A stretch of DNA of 7,110 nt from contig CAMWPK010000074.1 of the NCBI GenBank assembly GCA_947176115.1, positions 1 to 7,110 on the forward strand. The letters run 5' to 3'. A program made the translations under genes and the position numbers. Source of the DNA: an uncultured Clostridia bacterium. GTDB lineage: Bacteria > Bacillota > Clostridia > Christensenellales > UBA3700. The notes beneath the pieces are model-generated. The model worked only from the letters and a program-made list of their open reading frames with translations, ran no database searches and was not told where the DNA came from. Below, one piece after another: positions 1 to 5,956 of this stretch (positions are counted from its first letter, which is position 1; the number at the start of each line of letters is the position of its first letter).

Positions 1-822
1 CTTGTAGAAACATTTCATATAGAAATGTTCTTAAATTATTTAACTGCTTTTGAAATCGACGGAGTGAGATACAGCAATACAGAAAAAACAAAGGCGCGCA
101 AATTGGCTACTATAAAGTCATTTTTCAAACATAACTACAATAAGGATCGCATACCGTCAGATCCTGCATCTAAAGTATTGAGTATCAAACTGCACGATAA
201 AGCCATTATAAGGCTTGAAACAGACGAAGTCAGCGCTTTGTTAAATAATGTCGAAGACGGAAAAGGTCTAACTGAGCGTCAAAGATCAATTCAAGGCAAG
301 ACTAAAAAACGCGACGTTGCCATTTTAACATTGTTTTTAGGCACCGGAATAAGAATAAGCGAGCTTGTCGGCATTGATATGAACGACCTAGATATGGACG
401 TCAATGGTTTCAAAATCACTCGAAAAGGCGGAAATCAAACAATACTCTATTTTTCTGACGAAGTTAGGCAGGCTTTGGACGATTATATTGACGAAAGAGC
501 TCAAAATCCGCTACTGGATAACGAGCCTGCTCTATTTGTTTCTTTGCAAAATAAACGAATAACCGTACGCGCCGTAGAAAAACTTGTCAAAAAGTACGCA
601 AGTATTACCTCACCGCTCAAGCATATTACTCCGCATAAGTTGAGAAGCACGTACGGCACTAATCTCTATAAGGAAACAAACGATATATACGTAGTTGCGG
701 AAGTTTTGGGACATAAAGACATAAATACTACTAAAAAACACTACGCGGCAATAAGCGACGACATAAAGCGCGCTGCAGCAAATAAAGTATCGTTAAGACA
801 TAAAGATGAAGAACTGCAATAA
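1..822 (+). CDS. Tyrosine-type site-specific recombinase (XerC/XerD-like), 5' end outside window
   Basis: This enzyme would cut and rejoin DNA at specific sites through a covalent 3'-phosphotyrosine intermediate. The frame is open from base 1, and the residues before the ATG at 25 continue a typical core-binding domain, so that ATG is probably internal and the gene is cut by the window edge. In the 273 visible residues, about 1-60 are the end of the helical SAM-like core-binding domain and about 95-260 the catalytic domain. The full catalytic set is present: R118 (TGIRISEL), K142 (TRKGGN), H212 and R215 (HKLR), H238 (LGHKD) and nucleophile Y248 (KKHYA). The C-terminus is complete at a TAA. 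From memory it resembles a chromosomal recombinase family of Clostridia of roughly 350-370 residues often found beside lexA, rather than a phage integrase. That would put about 90 residues outside the window. Its target site is unknown, and it need not be the dif/XerCD enzyme. Confidence 0.88.
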   Translation, partial: LVETFHIEMFLNYLTAFEIDGVRYSNTEKTKARKLATIKSFFKHNYNKDRIPSDPASKVLSIKLHDKAIIRLETDEVSALLNNVEDGKGLTERQRSIQGKTKKRDVAILTLFLGTGIRISELVGIDMNDLDMDVNGFKITRKGGNQTILYFSDEVRQALDDYIDERAQNPLLDNEPALFVSLQNKRITVRAVEKLVKKYASITSPLKHITPHKLRSTYGTNLYKETNDIYVVAEVLGHKDINTTKKHYAAISDDIKRAAANKVSLRHKDEELQ

Positions 823-901
823 TATGATTTTAAGAAAATACATTCTAAAAGATGCTAATATGCTCTGAAGAATCATGGAATTGCATTGAAATGTATATCT
901 C

Positions 902-935
902 AAATGAATAAATATAAACAAATATTCATTTTTTT
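902..935 (+). terminator. Weak terminator-like hairpin after the recombinase gene
   Basis: A perfect 9-bp inverted repeat (AAATGAATA at 902-910, TATTCATTT at 923-931) has a 12-nt loop and runs into seven T at 929-935. The position, 80 nt after the recombinase stop and just before the lexA promoter, fits a terminator. The stem has only one G-C pair, so it would be a weak one and may simply reflect AT-rich sequence. Confidence 0.3.
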
Positions 936-940
936 AATTA

Positions 941-954
941 AAATGCTTGCATTT
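941..954. repeat. 14-nt inverted repeat overlapping the lexA -35
   Basis: AAATGC-TT-GCATTT is a perfect 6-bp dyad with a 2-nt centre that covers the -35 hexamer (947-952). It could be a protein-binding site, such as a non-canonical operator for LexA or another repressor. The 2-nt centre is too short for a normal RNA hairpin, and chance in AT-rich DNA is possible. Confidence 0.35.
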
Positions 955-976
955 ATGTGAACATTTGTGCTAAAAT
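947..976 (+). promoter_or_regulatory. Probable lexA promoter (sigma-A type, extended -10)
   Basis: TTGCAT at 947-952 matches the -35 consensus at the first four and last positions apart from C for A. TAAAAT at 971-976 is a one-mismatch -10. The spacer is 18 nt, and a TGC just upstream of the -10 gives the extended -10 TGn. Transcription would start near 983, giving an untranslated leader of about 30 nt before the ATG at 1014. No better promoter is visible between the recombinase stop and lexA, so lexA probably has its own transcript. Confidence 0.65.
959..970 (+). promoter_or_regulatory. Possible LexA operator (degenerate SOS box)
   Basis: The sequence GAAC-ATTT-GTGC lies wholly in the spacer between the -35 and -10 of the lexA promoter. 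The Bacillus/Clostridium SOS box has the core GAAC-N4-GTTC, so this is one mismatch from the core dyad. lexA genes are usually self-repressed through a box in this position. The left half-site is perfect and the right half-site is imperfect, so binding could be weak or the lineage may use a different motif. Confidence 0.45.
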
Positions 977-997
977 TTTATTACAAATACTAATCAC

Positions 998-1003
998 GAA
1001 GGA
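998..1003 (+). promoter_or_regulatory. Ribosome binding site that sets the lexA start
   Basis: GAAGGA at 998-1003 lies 10 nt before the ATG at 1014. The alternative in-frame GTG at 957 lies upstream of the predicted -10 and would add 19 residues unlike LexA, so it is rejected as the start. Confidence 0.8.
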
Positions 1004-1013
1004 AAACCTAATA

Positions 1014-1730
1014 ATGGCAAAAAGCAAAACTATTGAAAAGACTGCAGAAAAATGTGTAAAAACTCTTGAATTTATTAAAGATTTTTTAGATAAAAACGGT
1101 TATCCTCCAACTGTAAGAGAAATCTGCAATAACGTTGGTTTCAAATCAACGGCTTCTGCTCAGTATTATCTTGACAAATTAGAAGAACAAGGCGAAATTC
1201 GTAAAGGCGACAATAAAAATCGCGCAATTGAGATAGTCAACAAGACATTTACAAATTCCGTCAAAAAAAATGCTAAATCAGTAGTAAGCGAAATTGCTGA
1301 CAATAATCTAATAAATTCTCAAGAAGTATTTTCTAATCTTGTAACAATACCTATGCTTGGCAACGTTGCGGCCGGAGCGCCTCTATTTGCCGACGTTGAA
1401 AACGATACGTCATATACAGTGCCTAGCGATTATTTTAACTGCAGAGGTCAAATGTTTTTGCTCAACGTTAAGGGCGAAAGTATGAAAAATATTGGCATAC
1501 TTAACGGAGATTTGGTACTTGTTAAACAGCAAAATGTCGCTAAAGACGGCGACGTTGTAGTTGCGCAAATTGATAATAATGAAGTTACGCTTAAGAGATT
1601 TTATAATTGCGGTAGCTATATAAGATTAAAACCGGAAAATGACGAGATGAGTGATATTATTGTCACTTCAGACAGAGAGTTTAGAATCTTAGGACTTGCC
1701 GTAGGGCTTATGCGCAATAAAATCTGGTAA
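1014..1730 (+). CDS. lexA: LexA SOS-response repressor, self-cleaving
   Basis: LexA represses DNA-damage genes as a dimer. When RecA filaments form on single-stranded DNA, it cuts itself at an Ala-Gly bond and repression ends. From the ATG at 1014 the protein is 238 residues. Residues about 8-75 are the winged-helix DNA-binding domain (YPPTVREI, then a recognition helix near STASAQYYLDKLE and the wing ending at RAIEI). Residues about 110-238 are the S24 peptidase-like domain, with cleavage site A120-G121 (NVAAGAP), nucleophile S156 (KGESM) and general base K194 (VTLKRF). The spacings among these match E. coli A84, S119 and K156 closely. E. coli LexA has 202 residues and B. subtilis about 205. 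The extra length here lies in the interdomain linker at about 76-109, rich in Asn, Ser and Lys. The gene is followed by its own terminator and converges on the mismatch-repair operon. It is probably autoregulated. Confidence 0.95.
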   Translation: MAKSKTIEKTAEKCVKTLEFIKDFLDKNGYPPTVREICNNVGFKSTASAQYYLDKLEEQGEIRKGDNKNRAIEIVNKTFTNSVKKNAKSVVSEIADNNLINSQEVFSNLVTIPMLGNVAAGAPLFADVENDTSYTVPSDYFNCRGQMFLLNVKGESMKNIGILNGDLVLVKQQNVAKDGDVVVAQIDNNEVTLKRFYNCGSYIRLKPENDEMSDIIVTSDREFRILGLAVGLMRNKIW

Positions 1731-1753
1731 TGGTTTTGCAATAGTATAATAGC

Positions 1754-1784
1754 AAAATAGAAGGTCATAACCTTCTATTTTTTT
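1754..1784. terminator. Intrinsic terminator between lexA and the convergent operon
   Basis: A perfect 12-bp stem (AAAATAGAAGGT at 1754-1765, ACCTTCTATTTT at 1770-1781) with loop CATA runs into seven T at 1778-1784, starting 23 nt after the lexA stop. On the minus strand the same stem ends in only four T followed by GC, so it should terminate lexA well and the operon read from the right less efficiently. It lies 25-55 nt beyond the stop of the operon's last gene, and no other terminator is visible for that operon. Confidence 0.85.
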
Positions 1785-1808
1785 ATATATTAAATACAAT
1801 TTAATAAA

Positions 1809-3047
1809 CTAATTATTCTTAAACAATAACTTCTCTACGCAATACATACAAGCTATTTTTACATGTTCATATGTCAATCCGCCTTGCAAATAAGCTATAT
1901 ATGGAGCTTTTATCGGACTATCCGCAGATAATTCAATAGATGCGCCCGCTACGAAAGTGCCAGCCGCCATAATTACTTGGTGTTCATACCCCGGCATATC
2001 CCACGGATACGGCACGACGTTGCTGTCTATAGGCGACGCTTCTTGTATTGCTCTGCAAAAATCAATTAGCTGTTCTTGAGTATCAAATTTAATAGACCTA
2101 ATAATATCTCCGCACGTTTCTCCTGACAAAGGCATTGTTTCAAAACCTAAATCGCTGTATACCTGTCCCACGAGCATTGATCCTTTTATTGCTTGAGCTA
2201 CAGTATGCGGAGCCATAAATATTCCTTGATAAAAATCTTTGTATCCGTAAGCATATGAACCAACTTCCATTCCTATTGACGGCGAAGTAAATCTGCCTGC
2301 AATCAGGTCTACGTATTGACTTTTACCACAGATATAACCGCCGGTTGGAGCAATACCTCCGCCAGGATTTTTAATTAATGACCCTACTATGATGTCTGCG
2401 CCAACTTGAGTAGGTTCAATTTTCTCAATAAATTCTCCGTAGCAATTATCTACCATAATGCAAATATTGTTATAAGATTTTTTAATTTCTTTCACGGCAT
2501 ACGCAATATCATTGACACTCAATGCGTTTCGCCACTCATAACCTCTTGACCTTCCAATGAAAATTAACTTAGTATTTTCATTTATATTATTAAGAACTGC
2601 TTGTATGTCAATTTTTCCGTCCTTTAATGAAATTTGACTGTATTTTATGCCAAAGTCCTTAAGCGAACCGTTGCCTTCGCCGACTATAACTTCTTTCAAC
2701 GTATCATAAGGACTACCTGTAATTGCCAACATTTCATTCCCAGGTCGCAAAACTCCGTAAAGAGCCAACGTTAAAGCGTGCGTTCCGCTGACAATAAGCG
2801 GTGATACAATAGCCTTTTCACCGCCGAATATTTGAGCAAATAGTTTGCATAGCGTATCTCTGCCTATATCGTCGTATCCATACCCGTTAGTTTGCGAAAA
2901 ATGTCTTTGCCCAACATTGTTAGTTTGAAATGCTTCGAGCACTTTCATTTGGTTATAAGTTGCAATCTCGTCAACCTCTTCAAATGCTTTAGTAAGTTTC
3001 TTTTGCGCAGTCGCTATAATTTTTTGAGTTTCTTCACTGAGATTCAT
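1809..3047 (-). CDS. PLP-dependent Met_gamma_lyase-family protein (YnbB-like, formerly 'aluminium resistance protein')
   Basis: This fold-type I pyridoxal-phosphate enzyme belongs to the family once named aluminium resistance protein and now Met_gamma_lyase (PF06838). The reaction is inferred from relatives in sulfur amino-acid metabolism (gamma-elimination) and the true substrate is uncertain. The protein has 412 residues, close to the family's usual length of about 410-420. The probable Schiff-base lysine is K226 in SLIKNPGGG, followed by the glycine-rich APTGGYI. D200 in VDNCYGEF is the likely partner of the pyridine nitrogen. VSGTHAL at 86-92 is the probable cofactor phosphate region and SRGYEWR at 167-173 is family-typical. 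The start at 3047 is chosen because AAGGAG lies 7 nt upstream. A start at 3071 would overlap miaA and has no ribosome binding site. It is the last gene of the operon, 2 nt after miaA. No signal peptide is seen, so it should be cytoplasmic. Confidence 0.88.
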   Translation of the reverse strand: MNLSEETQKIIATAQKKLTKAFEEVDEIATYNQMKVLEAFQTNNVGQRHFSQTNGYGYDDIGRDTLCKLFAQIFGGEKAIVSPLIVSGTHALTLALYGVLRPGNEMLAITGSPYDTLKEVIVGEGNGSLKDFGIKYSQISLKDGKIDIQAVLNNINENTKLIFIGRSRGYEWRNALSVNDIAYAVKEIKKSYNNICIMVDNCYGEFIEKIEPTQVGADIIVGSLIKNPGGGIAPTGGYICGKSQYVDLIAGRFTSPSIGMEVGSYAYGYKDFYQGIFMAPHTVAQAIKGSMLVGQVYSDLGFETMPLSGETCGDIIRSIKFDTQEQLIDFCRAIQEASPIDSNVVPYPWDMPGYEHQVIMAAGTFVAGASIELSADSPIKAPYIAYLQGGLTYEHVKIACMYCVEKLLFKNN

Positions 3048-3049
3048 AA

Positions 3050-3961
3050 TTACACTCCTTCTAAAAACCATTCAACTTCTTTTTCTATACCAATACTGTC
3101 ATTGGGAGAATACCATTTAGCAAAATTATATTTCTTGAACCAAGTAAGTTGTCTTTTGGCATAATTCCTTGAGTTGCGCTTTATCGTTTCAATAGTTTCT
3201 TCAAGTGTTTTTGCCCCGCTCAAGTATTCTTTGAATTCTTTATACCCAATTGCTTGCATACTTTGTTTTTCAAAGCCAATTCCTCTGGATAAAAGAAATT
3301 TAATTTCATTTAAGAGCCCTGCTTCAATCATTTTATCTACTCTTTCATTTATTCTCTCATACAAAGCCTTTCTATCCAAATCTAGAGCAATCATGCAGAC
3401 GTCATACTTTAGATTTTTGCTTTTTTCCTGCATATTCGATTTGCACTTTCCGGTAATTCTATAAATCTCCAAGGCTCTCAAAACTCTTTTTACGTTATTA
3501 GGATGAATTTTCTCTGCATCGTCAGGATCAATTTTGACCAACAACTCATGCATATATTCTTTTCCGTATAACTCAAGTTCTTTTTCTAACTCTTGTCTTA
3601 TTAGAATATTTTTATCTCCGCCGAAAGTCATCGGATATAATATTCCGTCTACGTAAAGTCCCGTACCGCCGACAACTATCGGTGTTTTTTCTCTTGACAA
3701 TATATTATCAATAGCTTTGTCTGCCATGTTGGCATATTCCCCAACGCTAAAATCACTCTCTGCATTTACCACGTCAATTAAGTGGTGCTTAATGCCTTGC
3801 ATCTCGTCCAAAGTGATTTTGGCAGTACCTATATCCATATTCTTATATACTTGCATACTGTCGCAGGAAACTATCTCTCCGTTGAACCTTTTAGCAAGAT
3901 TGACGGCAACTTGACTTTTACCGCTTGCCGTAGCACCTACCACTAATATGATTTTACTCAT
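3050..3961 (-). CDS. miaA: tRNA dimethylallyltransferase MiaA
   Basis: MiaA transfers the dimethylallyl group from dimethylallyl diphosphate to N6 of A37 in tRNAs that read codons starting with U, producing i6A, which stabilises codon-anticodon pairing. The 303-residue protein is full length (family about 300-315). The P-loop GATASGKS is at 9-16. D34-S-M-Q-V-Y (34-39) contains the conserved Asp that acts on the tRNA amino group. GTAK is at 45-48, GGTGLY at 98-103, HPNN at 153-156 in the tRNA-binding insertion, QAIGYKE at 236-242 and the basic RNYAKRQLTWF at 265-275. Its ATG overlaps the mutL stop in a 4-nt ATGA, with AGAGGA just upstream, so translation is probably coupled to MutL. In many Bacillota hfq follows miaA, but here the next gene starts 2 nt after the stop and is not hfq. 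Confidence 0.97.
   Translation of the reverse strand: MSKIILVVGATASGKSQVAVNLAKRFNGEIVSCDSMQVYKNMDIGTAKITLDEMQGIKHHLIDVVNAESDFSVGEYANMADKAIDNILSREKTPIVVGGTGLYVDGILYPMTFGGDKNILIRQELEKELELYGKEYMHELLVKIDPDDAEKIHPNNVKRVLRALEIYRITGKCKSNMQEKSKNLKYDVCMIALDLDRKALYERINERVDKMIEAGLLNEIKFLLSRGIGFEKQSMQAIGYKEFKEYLSGAKTLEETIETIKRNSRNYAKRQLTWFKKYNFAKWYSPNDSIGIEKEVEWFLEGV
3055..3060 (-). promoter_or_regulatory. Ribosome binding site that sets the start of the Met_gamma_lyase-family gene
   Basis: Read on the minus strand, AAGGAG at 3060-3055 lies inside the last codons of miaA, 7 nt before the ATG at 3047. This places the start at 3047 rather than the in-frame codon at 3071, and suggests translational coupling with miaA. 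Confidence 0.8.
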
Positions 3962-5955
3962 ATTATCCTCTTGAAAAGTTTGTCAAAGTCGCGTCTTGTA
4001 TAGCTTAGTACAGCGGGTCTACCGTGCGGACACTGCAATGGAATACCGTTCTTCATGCTGGCGAGCAAAGTTTTAATTTGTTCGTTATCTAGTTGCGCGC
4101 CTGCTTTTATAGCAGATTTGCAAGCCTTTTGCGCCAATTTATCTCTTATCAAGTCGGCATTTTTTAGGCTAAGCGCAGATTGTCTTTCCGCAAAAAGTTC
4201 GTCAAAGAATATTGCAAGATTAATATCGTTAAGTAAATGCGGTACGCTATTAACCTTAAAACTCAATCCTCCAAATTCTTCAATATCAAAACCTAACATC
4301 TTCAAATTATTTTGAATCGCGCAAATATATTCATACTGCGCGTTATTGCAGTCAAGTATGAATGGCACAAGCATATACTGAACTCCAACGCTATTAGAAT
4401 TGACCTCGTCCAAAAGTCTGTCATAAATCAATCTTTCGTGACAAGCGTGTTGATCGATAAAGTAAACAAAACCTCCGCTTTCTACAATCAAATAAGTGTT
4501 GAAAATTTGACCTACAACCTTAAATTCTTGTTCAAGTTGTTGGTTAACCATCTCCAACAAGCTAGATTCTTGAATAGCTTCTTGTTCTTTTTTAGCAAAA
4601 TTTTCAGTATTTTTCTGCTTATTATTAAAAATACTTACCGCAGACGCGCCCATACTGTCGCTAACTTTTGAATGAACTTTTGGAAGGTCTTTGTTGAATT
4701 TAAGTTCTTCTACGACTTTCTTTTGCTTAGCCAATATTGCTTGATATTTACTGCTATCAAGTTTGCTATCTTCAGTGAATAACGCGTCAATAGTATCGCT
4801 ATTTTTCGCATTATCATTAACCGCAACGTTCTCATTCTTATCATAAGAATTTGTTGAAATCGTACCAATATTATTTTGAGGCACAATTTGTTGCGCAGTC
4901 TGGTCGTCCAATGCCTTTTCATTTGCAGTCTTATCATTATTAGTATTTGTCTTTCCTAGAACAAGATTTTGCTCTTGCGCTGTTAGCGTAGATAAAATTG
5001 CCTTATATACGCATGAGAATACTTTATGAGTATCAGCAAATCTTACGTCTGTCTTAGTGGGATGAACGTTTACGTCAACTTCGTCAAACGGCATAACTAT
5101 ATTAATTACAAATACGGGAAAAGTTCTTGTCATGAGTCTATTTCCGTACGCTTGAGCCACTGCCGTTGAGATTGTTTGATTAGTGATTACTCTTCCGTTT
5201 ATGATAATCGTCTGATAGTTGCGGTTATGCTTGGCAATACTTGCGTTGCCGGTATAACCGTAAACCCTATAATTATCATAAGTAGCGTCAAATGGCAAAA
5301 GACCGTTGGCGATTTCATTGTTATATACTGCGTAAACGGCTTCTTCCAATCCGCCGTTGGTTTGGAAAACCGTCTTATTATCAACCGTATATCTAAATTT
5401 AATGTCAGGATTTGCAAGCGCAAGTTGAACCATTATAGCCGTAACGTTTGCCTCTTCTTGCTTTGGCTTTTTCAAAAACTTCTTTCGCACAGGAGTATTG
5501 AAAAATAAGTTTTCCACTGATATTGATGTACTTTGAGCAATAGCTCTTTTTCCCTCCTCAATGACTTTTCCTGCGGATAGAGTTATAAAGTTGCCCACTT
5601 CGTCGTCTGCAGTCTTGGAGGTCATAGTTACTTGCGCAACCGCCGAAACGGAAGCCAACGCTTCGCCTCTAAAACCCAACGTAGCTATATTGTCTAAGTC
5701 TTCGGCTTTTGTAAGTTTAGAAGTCGCATGCGGTAAAAAAGCCAATCTCATATTTTCTTTATCAATTCCGCAACCGTTATCGACGATTACTATTGAAGAT
5801 ATACCGCCGTCTTTTATATCCACACTTATGCTTGTCGCGCCTGCGTCAATACTGTTTTCTACCAGTTCCTTTACTACAGATGCGGGACGCTCGACTACTT
5901 CGCCTGCTGAAATTAAGTTAAATACGCTTGAGTCTAATACGTTTATCTTTGCCAT
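3958..5955 (-). CDS. mutL: DNA mismatch repair protein MutL (endonuclease-type)
   Basis: MutL is recruited by MutS at a mismatch. In bacteria without MutH it nicks the strand to be repaired with help from the sliding clamp. The protein has 665 residues from the ATG at 5955. The N-terminal GHKL ATPase (about 1-330) shows E30 and N34 in KELVENSIDAG, DNGCGI at 59-64, ATSKL at 77-81, GFRGEAL at 94-100 and DVNVHPTKTDVRF at 294-306. A poorly conserved linker rich in Asn, Lys and Gln covers about 335-475. The C-terminal dimerisation and endonuclease domain (about 476-665) has DQHA(X)2E at 501-507, QYMLVP at 526-531 where B. subtilis carries its clamp-binding motif, ACKSAIKA at 611-618 and the metal-binding CPHGRP at 642-647. 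The last acidic residue of DQHA(X)2E(X)4E is Asp (D512) instead of Glu. The start is 1 nt after the mutS stop. Confidence 0.97.
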   Translation of the reverse strand: MAKINVLDSSVFNLISAGEVVERPASVVKELVENSIDAGATSISVDIKDGGISSIVIVDNGCGIDKENMRLAFLPHATSKLTKAEDLDNIATLGFRGEALASVSAVAQVTMTSKTADDEVGNFITLSAGKVIEEGKRAIAQSTSISVENLFFNTPVRKKFLKKPKQEEANVTAIMVQLALANPDIKFRYTVDNKTVFQTNGGLEEAVYAVYNNEIANGLLPFDATYDNYRVYGYTGNASIAKHNRNYQTIIINGRVITNQTISTAVAQAYGNRLMTRTFPVFVINIVMPFDEVDVNVHPTKTDVRFADTHKVFSCVYKAILSTLTAQEQNLVLGKTNTNNDKTANEKALDDQTAQQIVPQNNIGTISTNSYDKNENVAVNDNAKNSDTIDALFTEDSKLDSSKYQAILAKQKKVVEELKFNKDLPKVHSKVSDSMGASAVSIFNNKQKNTENFAKKEQEAIQESSLLEMVNQQLEQEFKVVGQIFNTYLIVESGGFVYFIDQHACHERLIYDRLLDEVNSNSVGVQYMLVPFILDCNNAQYEYICAIQNNLKMLGFDIEEFGGLSFKVNSVPHLLNDINLAIFFDELFAERQSALSLKNADLIRDKLAQKACKSAIKAGAQLDNEQIKTLLASMKNGIPLQCPHGRPAVLSYTRRDFDKLFKRII

Positions 5956-5956
5956 A

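Noticed and set aside
824..868. A 14-codon open frame starting just after the recombinase stop
   Set aside because: It is very short, has no convincing ribosome binding site and shows no recognisable features.
971..988. The palindrome TAAAATTTTA and an ATTTGT/ACAAAT pair around the lexA -10
   Set aside because: Short AT-only dyads of this kind are expected by chance in such AT-rich DNA, and the first is accounted for by the -10 element.
957..1013. A longer lexA start at the GTG at 957
   Set aside because: It lies upstream of the predicted -10, has no ribosome binding site, and the added residues do not resemble LexA.
1745..1750. A perfect TATAAT after lexA that could be a -10 element
   Set aside because: No -35-like hexamer lies at a proper distance, there is no TG extension, and the next element downstream is a terminator with no plus-strand gene behind it.
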